Counted from the stretch's first letter, positions 1-10,355 are shown. The stretch: DNA of 64,000 bases from Oceanobacillus zhaokaii (GCF_003352005.1 NZ_CP024848.1:3109001-3173000), one strand, 5' to 3'. Notes: a model not told the origin generated them from the letters alone. Translations and numbers: made by a program.

Positions 1-986
1 AATGAGCTTAAATCATATTCTCCTGCGACATTGTCACCAACCGCCATTAACCTGCGAAATGCAGTCGGCGCGCTCAGCCATACAGTGACACCATATGTTT
101 CAATCGTCTTATACCAATCCTCTGGGCTGAAACGACCGCCGCGAATCAGATTCGATGCTCCATTTAGCCATGGACCAAAAATCCCGTATGATGTGCCTGT
201 TACCCAGCCAGGGTCAGCTGTACACCAGAAAATATCATCTTCCTGTAAATCGAGTACCCATTTAGCTGTCTGGTAATGTTGAATCATCGCATTATGAACA
301 TGCAGCACACCCTTTGGTTTTCCCGTTGAGCCAGATGTATAATGCAAAATCATACCATCTTCCCTGTCAACCCATTCAATATCTAACTGTGGAGATGCCT
401 TTTTCATTTCTTCTTCGTAGCTATAAAATGCTATATCAGCTGTTTCATCCACCTGGTCAGGTGCATCACCAACGATAATAATATGGTTTAAATGCACAAG
501 TTCTTGATAAGGTACCCGTGGTAGCAATTCCTTCGTTGTAATTAAGGTAGAGGCATCACTATTTTCCAGGCGGTCACGAACCGCTTGCTCCATGAATGCC
601 TCGAATAAAGGTCCAACAATCGACCCATTTTTCAGGATACCTAGTAAACTAACATATAGCTCCGGTGATCTAGGCATAAAGAGGAAGACACGCTCCCCTT
701 TTTCAATGCCAATGTTTCGTAATACATTGCCAAACTGATTCGATAAACGTTTCAAATCTCGAAAAGTATACTTCTCATCTCGGTTTTCATCACTATAATA
801 GAGTGCCACCTTATTTTTCCGCCATGTTTCTGCATGACGATCAATTGCCTCATATGCCATATTTACCTTACCAGTCTCATGCCAGGAGAATTCCTTTTCA
901 ACATCCTGCCATTTAAAATCAGCGTATGCCTGATCATAATCAGCCATATTCGTCCGTACTTTTACTGGTGCAATCGTTTCGCTCAC
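1..986 (-). CDS. acsA: acetyl-CoA synthetase (N-terminal part, cut by window edge)
   Basis: AMP-forming acetate:CoA ligase of the AcsA type, which activates acetate to acetyl-CoA in the cytosol. About 328 N-terminal residues of a protein normally near 570 residues are visible; the C-terminal domain lies left of position 1. The P-loop-like adenylate motif YTSGSTGKPKG is present, as are WCTADPGWVTG and FSWHETGKVN, which closely resemble Bacillus AcsA. A GGGGG box lies 8 bases before a GTG at 986, which I prefer over the ATG at 992, only 2 bases from that box. The gene follows the symporter and two-component genes on the same strand, which fits one acetate-use module. A cre box 37 bases upstream suggests CcpA repression, as known for acsA in B. 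subtilis. Confidence 0.9.
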   Translation of the reverse strand, partial: MSETIAPVKVRTNMADYDQAYADFKWQDVEKEFSWHETGKVNMAYEAIDRHAETWRKNKVALYYSDENRDEKYTFRDLKRLSNQFGNVLRNIGIEKGERVFLFMPRSPELYVSLLGILKNGSIVGPLFEAFMEQAVRDRLENSDASTLITTKELLPRVPYQELVHLNHIIIVGDAPDQVDETADIAFYSYEEEMKKASPQLDIEWVDREDGMILHYTSGSTGKPKGVLHVHNAMIQHYQTAKWVLDLQEDDIFWCTADPGWVTGTSYGIFGPWLNGASNLIRGGRFSPEDWYKTIETYGVTVWLSAPTAFRRLMAVGDNVAGEYDLSS

Positions 987-1009
987 GTCCATTTCCCCCA
1001 ATCAATAAT

Positions 1010-1039
1010 AGTATACTTATAATTGAAAGCGCTTACTAA
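1010..1039 (-). promoter_or_regulatory. acsA promoter candidate with cre (CcpA) box
   Basis: TTGAAAGCGCTTACT at 1023-1037 matches the cre consensus WTGNAANCGNWNNCW at every fixed position. It lies between a possible -35 (TTAGTA, 1039-1034) and -10 (TATACT, 1015-1010) with an 18-base spacer, just upstream of acsA. The cre match is strong; the -35 is weak, so the promoter assignment is tentative. The location predicts glucose repression of acetate activation. Confidence 0.7.
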
Positions 1040-1121
1040 TAAGTATATAGATTCCTTTCTGTATATGGTGGAAATCGGGTTAAACGGTTAATTTGAATGT
1101 TTCAATTGTAGGATTTAATAC

Positions 1122-1259
1122 ATAAAGTGAAACTTCATTCATGAGGGGTACCTTCACTATATGTTAGTTGAACAGAATCAAAAATTTAAGAGCTGCTTAT
1201 TCCCCACTTCGCATTTTTGTTTTTTTATGCTTAGAGGCGGGGGTCTTATAGCCGTTAAT
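1122..1259. repeat. hairpin-rich intergenic repeat element, diverged copy 1
   Basis: This stretch shares ordered blocks with 30141-30284: ATAAAGTGAAACTT at the left, TTAGTTGAAC in the middle, and a right part with CCCACTT and GGGGGTCTTATAGCC. The internal hairpins are decayed here, while those in the other copy are intact. Both copies lie directly behind the stop of a minus-strand gene, in the same orientation. It may be a non-autonomous mobile element; no coding sequence is seen. Confidence 0.55.
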
Positions 1260-1272
1260 GCGTGGTAAATGG

Positions 1273-2025
1273 TTATTTCTCAAATAGATCAAATAAATGT
1301 TTTCTTGCTGCTCGACTAACAGGGATTGTCGTTTGTTCCTTATTATTCAAGGTCACATTACTCGTCCCATTAAACCATGGGGTAATATCTTGTATGTGAT
1401 TCAAATTCACAAGATAGCTGCGATGGGTTCGAAAAAAGGAGTATCCTTGAACCTTTTTTTCCAGTTCCTGTAAAGTCATCCGACTGATGATAACCCTATC
1501 CTCCGTATGGATTTCCAGCATTCGATTATATGGTACCGCATAATAAATCGAATCAGGTGAAAGGACAACCATTCGATCATTATCATCAATTAATAGTTTT
1601 ATAGGATTTGCTGAAGAAATGTCTGGGGAATTGTTCTGTTTCATTTCCAATTGCTGCAATCGTTTCCGGGCACGTTGCATTGCCATTTGAAAGCGCGCAG
1701 TATCGTATGGCTTTAGCATGTAATCAATTGCTTCAATCGAAAATGCCTCGATCGCATATTCATCGTATGCAGTAGTAAAAATAAACAAAGGCGGCTTAAT
1801 AAATGCTAATTCTGTTATCTTCTTCGCTGCTTCAAGTCCATGCATTCCCGGCATATGAACATCGAGGAAAATAACTTCTGGTTCATGCTCTACATATAAT
1901 TTAACCAGCTGTTCGCCATTTTCTGCACTTGGACAAAGGCTGACATCCTCTTCCTTTTCTAATAAATAGATCAGCTCCTCGCGTGCTAACTGCTCATCCT
2001 CTGCAATCATTACATGAATTTTCAT
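1273..2025 (-). CDS. LytTR-family response regulator
   Basis: Cytosolic response regulator of 250 residues. The receiver domain (about 1-120) has the acidic pair ED at 9-10 and the phospho-acceptor Asp55 in VIFLDVHMPG. The C-terminal LytTR DNA-binding domain (about 145-250) carries the typical HRSYLVN stretch. The start is an ATG at 2025 with GGAGG 8 bases upstream; a longer open frame to 2121 overlaps the kinase gene and has no ribosome site. It follows the LytS-like kinase with 13 bases between genes, so the two form one system. Placed between an acetate-type symporter and acsA, it probably controls acetate (or another short carboxylate) uptake, comparable to LytST control of pyruvate transport in B. 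subtilis. The substrate is inferred. Confidence 0.9.
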   Translation of the reverse strand: MKIHVMIAEDEQLAREELIYLLEKEEDVSLCPSAENGEQLVKLYVEHEPEVIFLDVHMPGMHGLEAAKKITELAFIKPPLFIFTTAYDEYAIEAFSIEAIDYMLKPYDTARFQMAMQRARKRLQQLEMKQNNSPDISSANPIKLLIDDNDRMVVLSPDSIYYAVPYNRMLEIHTEDRVIISRMTLQELEKKVQGYSFFRTHRSYLVNLNHIQDITPWFNGTSNVTLNNKEQTTIPVSRAARKHLFDLFEK

Positions 2026-2038
2026 CCGGGTTTCCTCC

Positions 2039-3775
2039 CTAAACATTATATGGAATGTTAAACGATACTTCACTTCCACCTGCAGGCAAATTTCGTATCT
2101 GTAAACATGCAGTTTCACCAATTAGATTAATTAACCGTTGATTGACATTATATAACCCTGTTCCACCATTTTGCTTTTCCTCGAATTGAACTTGTCCTAC
2201 CTGTGTTAAATTTTGCTCTGAAAAACCGAGACCATTATCCCGTACACTAATCCGCACTTTATCACCGTTTCTCTCAATGCGAACCTCAATCCTGCCACCT
2301 TCTATTACATCTCCCAAACCATGCTGGACACTATTCTCAACCAGTGGCTGAATCGAGGAGGGCGGAAGATACAAGTTCGGAAATTCCTCCGATTGTAAGA
2401 CTATGTTAATTCGACTTGCAAAACGTGTCTGGATAATATCAATATATGCTTGGACATGCTCGAATTCCTTTTCTAATGGCACCAGCTGCACCTGAACCAA
2501 TTTAATATTAAAGCGCATAAATGTTGCCAGCTGAATTGTTAAATGCCTCGCCTTTTCGGGATCCTTACGAAACAAAGCAGCAATCATATGCAGCGTATTA
2601 AATAGGAAATGGGGGTTGATTTGTGCTTGAAGATTGCGAAGCACTAAGTCCCGATTATGCAGTTCGAGCTTTTCCCCTTTTATTGTTTTTAGTTGATTGG
2701 AAATCAATTGTCCTAGCCCCTCTGCTAACATCAATTCCACTGGTCTTATATGCTGTGCTTTACGAAAATATAATTTAATCAAACCGACCGCGTCTTCTGT
2801 TTCCATGATTGGAATAATAATGACGGCCTCAAGTGGGCAATCATCCCGCTCGCAGTTTATTTCTGCTTTTGATTTACTGACAATCAGCTGCTTTGTATCG
2901 ATTGCTTGTCTTGCAATCTCTGTTGTTATTGGATTACCGACTCGATGATGTCCTGCCCCTAAGCCACAGTGTGCCATGATTACTTGTTTATTTGTCACCG
3001 TAACGGCAGCCAATTTCAATTGGTTATAGAGTAAATTTGCAATTCCTTCCGCTTGCTCTTGAAACGAATCTTTTTTCAAAAAAGGAAGTGCATCTTCGGC
3101 TATACTTAGCGCCTGCTTTGTCGCTAATGCTGCCTCATTTTCTTGTTCCCGCAATACAATGGCAATCATTGCTGTAAAAATTGCAATCGCAATACTATTG
3201 GATAATACGACCGGCAAGCCAATGACATTTACCATTGCAACCATGTCGATCTCCTGTGAATCAAAAATCAGGAGTAAGTGAATCAGTAAAATCGGTGGAA
3301 AAATACCAATGAATAATGCTTTGATTGGGGAAATAACGCGCTCTTGTGAAAAGAATCGAGCCGTAAATCCTGCTAGCAGCCCTGTAATTGGATTAACAAG
3401 ACTTGTAGCAAGAAAGCCGACACCACCTAGGAAAAATAAATGTGTCCCGGCAATTAATCCCGCTCCAAGTCCGACGATTGGACCGCCCAATAATCCAGCA
3501 ATCACAATTGCAACGAGACTTGAGCTAACGATTAATTCTCCCTCACCAACAGACCAAATAAACGTACGCGTTACTGTAAAATCATCGTTAATAATGACCC
3601 CCGTTAGATTACCAGCAATACCAAACAAACCGAATACACCTGCATGGAGAATCGACATTCTTAAGCTAAATTCTCGGTAAAGGATCGATTGAAATTCAGG
3701 GATCCTTGTTAAAACGAAAGCGACTACGAGTAATAAACCTAATCGCTCAAATAAAATAAGTGTCAAGTCCATCAC
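2039..3775 (-). CDS. LytS-type sensor histidine kinase
   Basis: Membrane histidine kinase of 578 residues. The first 210 residues form several hydrophobic helices of the 5TM-LYT type, with the glycine-rich LGGPIVGLGAGLIAGTH stretch. A GAF-like region follows (about 225-360), then the His_kinase domain with NPHFLFNTL (His389), and an HATPase domain with VENSVQHG (N box), DNGLGF (G1) and GGTGLYN (G2). All key residues are intact. The start overlaps the stop of the symporter gene (GTGATG across TGA), so translation is coupled. I use the GTG at 3775 because GAGGGG lies 9 bases before it; ATG at 3772 is the alternative. The sensed signal is unknown, but coupling to the symporter suggests its substrate. 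Confidence 0.92.
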   Translation of the reverse strand: MMDLTLILFERLGLLLVVAFVLTRIPEFQSILYREFSLRMSILHAGVFGLFGIAGNLTGVIINDDFTVTRTFIWSVGEGELIVSSSLVAIVIAGLLGGPIVGLGAGLIAGTHLFFLGGVGFLATSLVNPITGLLAGFTARFFSQERVISPIKALFIGIFPPILLIHLLLIFDSQEIDMVAMVNVIGLPVVLSNSIAIAIFTAMIAIVLREQENEAALATKQALSIAEDALPFLKKDSFQEQAEGIANLLYNQLKLAAVTVTNKQVIMAHCGLGAGHHRVGNPITTEIARQAIDTKQLIVSKSKAEINCERDDCPLEAVIIIPIMETEDAVGLIKLYFRKAQHIRPVELMLAEGLGQLISNQLKTIKGEKLELHNRDLVLRNLQAQINPHFLFNTLHMIAALFRKDPEKARHLTIQLATFMRFNIKLVQVQLVPLEKEFEHVQAYIDIIQTRFASRINIVLQSEEFPNLYLPPSSIQPLVENSVQHGLGDVIEGGRIEVRIERNGDKVRISVRDNGLGFSEQNLTQVGQVQFEEKQNGGTGLYNVNQRLINLIGETACLQIRNLPAGGSEVSFNIPYNV

Positions 3776-5316
3776 TTCTTATCACCCCTCGTATCAACTC
3801 CGGTTTGGGCAAGCAGATAAAAGGCTTGAAATTCTTCATTGCTTTCCGAGCTTTTTCCTGAAAGAATAGTCCCCAGATAGGCTGCTAGAAATCCAATTGG
3901 AATTGCAATTATTCCAGGATTGTAGAGTGGAACAATTGCTTCCATTAAAATCCACCCGCCATCCGGATGCATAATATGCGGACCAATTAATAATAGGACG
4001 AGTGATGCGAGCAAGCCACAAACCATTCCACTAACCGCACCCACTTGATTAAAACGCTTCCAATATAGTGTGAGCAGCAAGACCGGTAGATTACTAGATG
4101 CAGCAACGATGAATGTTAAAGAGACGAGAAAGGTAACATTCATATTTTTCAATCCTAGAGCAAATAATGTAGAGATTAGCCCAATCGCAAACGCTGTCCA
4201 CCTGGCAACAAGTACTTGCTGTTTCTCTGTTGTCTTGCCTCTTTTGATAATATGATAATAAATATCATGAGAGAATGCTGTTGTTGCAGAGATTACTAAA
4301 CCGGCAACGACTGCGATAATCGTTGTAAAGGCGATTGCAGCAATAAATGCCATTAGGAAGTCCCCACCGAGCACCATTGCGAGCAGCGGAGCAGCTAAAT
4401 TCCCTGTCGAATCCTTTATAATCAAATCCTCGTATCCAACAAGTGCAACGGTTCCTAGTCCAAGAGTTAACGCTATCAAATAAAACAGACCAATAATCCA
4501 GCTCGCTGTAAATAGAGATTTTCGTACTTCCACTGTGTTTCTTACGGTAAAAAGCCGGATTAATATATGTGGCAGACCTGCTGTACCAAGAATCAATGCA
4601 AGATGAAGCGAGATTGTTTCCAATGGATTATCAAATAGATTACCAGGCAGGAAAAATTGCTCTCCTAAGGGCGTTCCAAGCTTTACTTGCTGAAGCAATT
4701 CGGTCATGCTCCAATTTAGCCTGGAAAAAACAATTAACGCAAGTAAAAAGGTACCAGACATAAGTAAAACTGTTTTCACGATTTGCACCCATGATGTCGC
4801 AAACATTCCGCCAAACACAACATAAATCGTCATCAGTCCACCTATAATCAAAACAGAAATAGCATAATCAATATCTAGCAATAAACGAATCAAGAGACCT
4901 GCGGCAACTAGTTGAGGAATAATATAAAAAATTGATATGATTAATGTTCCTATAGCCATTAAGCCACGCATATGATAACTCGGAAAACGCGAAAAAATCA
5001 CGTCTCCAAGTGAATATTTCCCTAAACGATGTACGGGCTCAGCGATGAAAAACAGTACAATTAAATAGGAAACTAAAAATCCAATCGCATACATAAACCC
5101 ATCAAATCCATTGATTGCAATTGTACCAATTATCCCTAAGAAAGATGCAGCACTTATATAATCCCCTGCAATCGCCATCCCATTTTGAAACCCTGTTAAA
5201 CTACCAGCAGCAATATAAAATTGATTGGTAGTATTACTTTGCCTTGCAGCCCAATATGTAATAATTAATGTGCAAATAATAATACAGAGGAAAAATAGTA
5301 AATATGTAATGTTCAT
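3772..5316 (-). CDS. sodium:solute symporter, acetate permease (ActP/YwcA) type
   Basis: Solute:sodium symporter of 514 residues with about 13 hydrophobic segments. The N-terminal part (AARQSNTTNQFYIAAGS, then GMAIAGDYISAASFLG) matches the cation/acetate subgroup; GLVISATTAFSHDIY further on is also typical. The protein should import acetate or a related monocarboxylate with Na+ or H+. The common small DUF485 partner gene is not found next to it. The ATG at 5316 has AAGGTG 6 bases upstream. It is first of an apparent operon with the LytS/LytR pair and lies upstream of acsA. Confidence 0.88.
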   Translation of the reverse strand: MNITYLLFFLCIIICTLIITYWAARQSNTTNQFYIAAGSLTGFQNGMAIAGDYISAASFLGIIGTIAINGFDGFMYAIGFLVSYLIVLFFIAEPVHRLGKYSLGDVIFSRFPSYHMRGLMAIGTLIISIFYIIPQLVAAGLLIRLLLDIDYAISVLIIGGLMTIYVVFGGMFATSWVQIVKTVLLMSGTFLLALIVFSRLNWSMTELLQQVKLGTPLGEQFFLPGNLFDNPLETISLHLALILGTAGLPHILIRLFTVRNTVEVRKSLFTASWIIGLFYLIALTLGLGTVALVGYEDLIIKDSTGNLAAPLLAMVLGGDFLMAFIAAIAFTTIIAVVAGLVISATTAFSHDIYYHIIKRGKTTEKQQVLVARWTAFAIGLISTLFALGLKNMNVTFLVSLTFIVAASSNLPVLLLTLYWKRFNQVGAVSGMVCGLLASLVLLLIGPHIMHPDGGWILMEAIVPLYNPGIIAIPIGFLAAYLGTILSGKSSESNEEFQAFYLLAQTGVDTRGDKK

Positions 5317-5343
5317 GTGCTCACCTTCTTTTTAGGGAGAAAT

Positions 5344-5370
5344 GGACCGCGGGGACAGGCACTTTGGTCC
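5344..5370. repeat. short dispersed repeat, copy R1 (GGGGACAGGCACTTTGGTCC type)
   Basis: Contains GGGGACAGGCACTT enclosed by GGACC and GGTCC arms, so it can fold. It shares the GACAGGCAC core with eight other intergenic copies in the window. It lies between the SemiSWEET and symporter genes. Confidence 0.5.
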
Positions 5371-5751
5371 GAAAAAGTACAAAGACAGCGCATCATTTTA
5401 AGAATCAAATATCAAGAGTCATAATTTTACCTTTATTCTAATAAATTTTAAACGATGGGACGGAATATGTAAAGGGAACATTGGAGGATTCGACTCGAGT
5501 CAAAGGGCATGCTTCTTCACTATGCTCACCTGTCTTTTTCCTTATGTTGTATTTTATAAAGGCTTGTTTCTCAGTCTCACCTAAGTACACCGAGACTTTT
5601 ATGTAGTTCGTGTTCCTAGGGGAAGAGATTTGCTGCCGACTTTCTTCAGATTTTAGGTCACCCTTGACACCCATGCCTCAAGCTAATCACTACTACTGCC
5701 ATCGTGGCTCAGGACTTTAACCCTAGAGAATGTGCGCATGTTTGGCGCATG
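5371..5751. other. intergenic stretch without a credible gene; possible mobile-element remnant
   Basis: This part of the 556-base gap between the symporter and SemiSWEET genes has no ribosome site and no recognisable protein. A 78-codon minus-strand frame (5438-5674) shows no family features. The sequence around 5680-5750, with two close GCGCATG motifs, has the look of a conserved element end, but I cannot name it from sequence alone. Confidence 0.3.
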
Positions 5752-5787
5752 AAAAAAATGTTGTCACCATCCTCTGGGTGACAACAT
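5752..5787 (-). terminator. rho-independent terminator after SemiSWEET
   Basis: Perfect 11-base stem ATGTTGTCACC / GGTGACAACAT with an 8-base loop, followed on the minus strand by seven Ts. It lies about 85 bases behind the SemiSWEET stop. Confidence 0.85.
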
Positions 5788-5872
5788 TAGTTGCGCTCAT
5801 GTAGTGAGAAAATTTTCTAATATAATCCAAATCACTACGCTCCACTTCAATATCCATAAACGAAATTCTATC

Positions 5873-6142
5873 TTATCCTTCTGTTTTCACATTCTTTAAT
5901 TTTACACTCAAAATAATAACAGCAAATAACAGAGTTATTATATTACCAACTAGAATGGCTATATCTTGAATATAAAATCCGTATATAACCCATAAGAACA
6001 ATCCTGCGGTAAACATTGTGTACATAATCAAAGAAATTCCCTCTGTGTTTTTTTCTTTTATTTTCTTTATCGCTTGAGGTAAAAATGATAAAGTAGTTAA
6101 TATGGCTGCAATATAACCGAAATAATGAAACGGATGTTCCAT
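5873..6142 (-). CDS. SemiSWEET family sugar transporter
   Basis: Membrane protein of 89 residues with three hydrophobic segments, the usual size of a bacterial SemiSWEET (half of a plant SWEET, acting as a dimer). The first helix carries the conserved proline-glutamine pair in LSFLPQAIK, followed by the charged loop KEKNTEGIS. Members move sugars down their gradient. It lies behind the lic operon on the same strand but beyond a strong terminator (6196-6237), so it probably has its own promoter or depends on read-through. The sugar specificity is unknown; the location hints at glucose or cellobiose exchange. Confidence 0.85.
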   Translation of the reverse strand: MEHPFHYFGYIAAILTTLSFLPQAIKKIKEKNTEGISLIMYTMFTAGLFLWVIYGFYIQDIAILVGNIITLLFAVIILSVKLKNVKTEG

Positions 6143-6195
6143 TTCCCCAATCCTTCCTGTATATAAATTTGATATACACTCTTTGCAGAGACTTA

Positions 6196-6237
6196 ATAAA
6201 AAGGATCATTACAAAATCAGTATCGTAATGATCCTTT
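6196..6237 (-). terminator. terminator at the end of the lic operon
   Basis: A 13-base perfect stem (AAAGGATCATTAC / GTAATGATCCTTT) followed on the minus strand by a T run, about 60 bases after the PTS IIC stop. Confidence 0.88.
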
Positions 6238-6296
6238 ATTACTTTATCTGCTAATATCTGCTAAAGCTTCCTTTTGAACCTTTTTAATGACTTTGG

Positions 6297-7655
6297 TTAA
6301 ATTAATGCTTCCCCACCTTTTTCTTGCTCAACTAACTTTTTATCGTACATTTTAATGAATGGAAGCCAAATTAGGAATGCCGCAATAGCACTAATTATAG
6401 CAACAATTATCGCCATATAGTCTCCACCTGTACTAATGAAAGAACCTGCACCTATTGGAGTTGGCCAAGGTAAATGTGCAATAACAGCTTGAACAATTTG
6501 TAGTTTAATTGCAAAATAACCAATTGTTGCTGATACCATTGGTGCTAAAAAGAACGGAATAGCTAAAAACGGATTATATACAATTGGCAAACCAAATATT
6601 AATGGTTCATTAATATTAAAAATACCAGGAGCAAGAGCTGCTTTACCTAAAATTTTTAATTGTTGTGATTTAGCTAAGAACGCAATAAATAAACATAAAC
6701 CTAAAGTCGCCCCAGAACCACCCATAGTTACGAAAGCATTTGAGAATTCACCCGCAAATGGTATATTTGCTCCTGCAATGTTGGATTGCATATTTGTAAG
6801 AAAGATTGGTGTTAGGAATCCCATAATAATAGTTGCTCCGTGGATACCGACAATCCAAAGTGCACTGATTAAAAAGTAAATAACCATGAGACCTAACCAG
6901 CTATTTGTTAAATTAACAACAAAACCAAACGGAATTGCTATCATTTTAAATATATCGGTACCTAATGCAACTAAAATACCATTAATTATTAAAACAACAA
7001 TAGCGACTAAGAATGCGGGAATTAATGCTGTGAATGATCTTGCTACACCCTCCGGTACTGCTTCAGGCATTTTTATTACCCAATTTTGTTTCACACACAG
7101 TCTATATAATTGCACAGCTACAATCGACATAATGATGGCTGTAAATATTCCTATCGCACCTAAACGACTTACACCATCTCCGACCATTTCCCATCCACTA
7201 ACGATTATACCGTTATCGTCAATTTGCTCTACTAAAGATATTTTTCCATCTGTAATAACCAATTGTGGAATTGTCATAAAGAGAGCAAACATGGATAGTA
7301 AAGCACCATTTAAAGGGTTTAGATTTAAGTCTTCCTCTTCGGCATATATTTTTGTATACTCATAACCAATAACAAGTCCAAAATATAACGCTAATATTCC
7401 CATTGTTGCTTTGTTCGCTAACATGTACAAATCACTGATTCTAAAAAAAGTATTATTGAAAAAGCCTTCTAAAAACGTAAATGTCAGTGGTAATACGTTT
7501 AACACTAGGAACATCGAACCTACGATTACAAACGGAATAGAAGCCATCCCTGCAGCCATGACTGCACGTACAACACGGAAGGTTGCAATTTTACCCATAG
7601 GACCCATTAGATACTTTTCCAAGAAAGCAAATACTTTGTTTTGTTCTTCTTCCAT
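6297..7655 (-). CDS. licC: PTS cellobiose/lichenan-type EIIC permease
   Basis: Membrane component IIC of a lactose/cellobiose-family phosphotransferase system, 452 residues, the normal family length, with about ten hydrophobic segments. The start FLEKYLMGPMGKIA, the ASIPFVIVGSMFLV segment and NINEPLIFGLPIVYNP (the substrate-side NEP motif) are typical of CelB/LicC. It imports the beta-glucoside that the IIB protein phosphorylates. GAGGT lies 6 bases before the ATG. It is the last PTS gene of the operon and ends before a strong terminator. Assignment to cellobiose or lichenan oligosaccharides rests on the neighbouring LicR-type regulator and 6-phospho-beta-glucosidases. Confidence 0.9.
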   Translation of the reverse strand: MEEEQNKVFAFLEKYLMGPMGKIATFRVVRAVMAAGMASIPFVIVGSMFLVLNVLPLTFTFLEGFFNNTFFRISDLYMLANKATMGILALYFGLVIGYEYTKIYAEEEDLNLNPLNGALLSMFALFMTIPQLVITDGKISLVEQIDDNGIIVSGWEMVGDGVSRLGAIGIFTAIIMSIVAVQLYRLCVKQNWVIKMPEAVPEGVARSFTALIPAFLVAIVVLIINGILVALGTDIFKMIAIPFGFVVNLTNSWLGLMVIYFLISALWIVGIHGATIIMGFLTPIFLTNMQSNIAGANIPFAGEFSNAFVTMGGSGATLGLCLFIAFLAKSQQLKILGKAALAPGIFNINEPLIFGLPIVYNPFLAIPFFLAPMVSATIGYFAIKLQIVQAVIAHLPWPTPIGAGSFISTGGDYMAIIVAIISAIAAFLIWLPFIKMYDKKLVEQEKGGEALI

Positions 7656-7676
7656 ATAAATACCTCTTTTCTAAGA

Positions 7677-8180
7677 TTAATTAATAGCCTCTTCATATTT
7701 TTTGATGAGATCATAATGCTTATCCTCATCATGTTTAATCCGGAATAAACGATTAAGGATTAATGCACTTAATAATATCCCGATAGTCAAAATAACTAAA
7801 ACTAATATTTTTGACTTCTCTTGATTCAAGAGAAATGGATATAACTGAGTGAAGGACGAAGAAAAACAACTCGGTATTATTAAAAATACATTTGTAAAAA
7901 GCAAAGTCATAAAACTAAATTTTGTGTATTTGGCATTATTGGTATGCTTACTATATATTTTCACTTGCTCTGCAGTACTAATTACTAATACGATAATTAA
8001 TATCAATGGGATAATATATAGTGATGAATCGCTCATTACCAAAGAAATTAGCCAATATATATTTGTAAAAAAGAATAAGGCAGACACATATCTAACAAGT
8101 AAATATCGATTAAAGTACATCGATTTAATACTTATTTTTTTTCTGCTTTGTTCCATCAGTGCCATTTCATCTTTTTTCAT
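7677..8180 (-). CDS. small membrane protein of unknown function in the PTS operon
   Basis: Protein of 167 residues with four clear hydrophobic helices and charged tails (KKDEMALMEQSRKK at the start, DEDKHYDLIKKYEEA at the end). I do not recognise a family. The ATG at 8180 has GAGGG 8 bases upstream, better than the one five codons earlier. It ends 21 bases before the IIC gene, so it is surely translated from the lic operon transcript. It could help membrane assembly of IIC or have a regulatory role; this is a guess from position only. A 342-base gap with nested inverted repeats separates it from the IIB gene. Confidence 0.7.
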   Translation of the reverse strand: MKKDEMALMEQSRKKISIKSMYFNRYLLVRYVSALFFFTNIYWLISLVMSDSSLYIIPLILIIVLVISTAEQVKIYSKHTNNAKYTKFSFMTLLFTNVFLIIPSCFSSSFTQLYPFLLNQEKSKILVLVILTIGILLSALILNRLFRIKHDEDKHYDLIKKYEEAIN

Positions 8181-8267
8181 ATACAAATCCCTCATTTATT
8201 TACCGGCTTCTCCACTACTTGCAATAATTTGCTAGGAAATATCATAGATTACTAACCTGGTTAAATT

Positions 8268-8378
8268 GAAAACTGGATAATAGAATGAGTTAAATCACGT
8301 ATGGCATGGCATGGTATGCGCTTACATACCATACCTCATTCTTTTTTAACGTTTTTCATCGTAAAAACTCCAGTTTTC
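8268..8378. repeat. nested inverted-repeat structure inside the lic operon
   Basis: Three sets of complementary arms are nested: GAAAACTGGA (8268-8277) with TCCAGTTTTC (8369-8378); GAATGAG (8283-8289) with CTCATTC (8335-8341); ATGGTATG (8311-8318) with CATACCAT (8325-8332), loop CGCTTA. A run of six Ts follows the middle arm on the plus strand. It may be a mini mobile element, a transcript-processing structure or an antisense terminator. The inner loop also resembles a cre box on the minus strand with one mismatch. Confidence 0.6.
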
Positions 8379-8522
8379 ACCCTATGATTCTATTGTTAGA
8401 ATCTAGTTTTGTCAGGTGTTATTCTTTATGAATAGTGAAGAAGCCAATTTTTTTAACGAAAATGATTACATAAGCTTACGCTTATTTCATTTCTATTTCT
8501 CATTAACATAATCCATAACAAA
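8379..8522. other. remaining gap between IIB and the membrane-protein gene
   Basis: AT-rich sequence without an open frame that has a ribosome site. No clear promoter was found, so the genes on either side may share one transcript or have an unseen internal promoter. Confidence 0.4.
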
Positions 8523-8846
8523 TCATTCATTCGGAAGTTCTTGTAAGATGACGTTCGCTAATTTTTCAATACCCATAGGAATCGGAACGTATGCTTGTGG
8601 CGGAATGTTTGCAACTGGTTTACCCGCATTATCACCAGCAGCTTTCATTTTTTTATAATACATTTTTATTTGCGGACTTACCAAAAACAAATCATAATCA
8701 CTATTTCCAATCAGCTTCTGACCTTCACTAGTAGAAGTCGCTTCTACTACAATATCGTTCCCTTTACTTTTTAAAAATTCCATTGTTTTCTTTGCCATTA
8801 AAGAAGATGACATACCACCTGCACATATAATTAAAGCCTTTTTCAT
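8523..8846 (-). CDS. licB: PTS lactose/cellobiose-type EIIB
   Basis: Cytosolic phosphotransfer protein of 107 residues. The active-site loop begins with Cys8 in ALIICAGGMSSS, the signature of IIB of the lactose/cellobiose family; the cysteine takes phosphate from IIA and hands it to the sugar bound by IIC. The ATG at 8846 has GGAGG 8 bases upstream; an earlier ATG at 8861 sits on the ribosome site itself. It lies between the GH1 gene and the structured gap inside the lic operon. Confidence 0.92.
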   Translation of the reverse strand: MKKALIICAGGMSSSLMAKKTMEFLKSKGNDIVVEATSTSEGQKLIGNSDYDLFLVSPQIKMYYKKMKAAGDNAGKPVANIPPQAYVPIPMGIEKLANVILQELPNE

Positions 8847-8900
8847 CTTAAATTCCTCCATTAAATTAAATTTTTAATAAATTACTGAATTAATCTATAA

Positions 8901-10355
<1,455 letters not shown>

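Noticed and set aside
2026-2121. Upstream extension of the LytTR regulator
   Set aside because: It overlaps the kinase gene, whereas ATG at 2025 has a proper GGAGG box.
5438-5674. 78-codon minus-strand open frame between symporter and SemiSWEET
   Set aside because: No ribosome site and no family resemblance; the region looks like a decayed element.
7849-8235. Plus-strand open frame of 128 codons opposite the lic operon membrane protein
   Set aside because: No ribosome site; it is the complement of a helical membrane protein, which often gives long antisense frames.
8300-8320. Sigma-54 (-24/-12) promoter in the lic gap
   Set aside because: The GG and GC dinucleotides are not at the required 10-base spacing.
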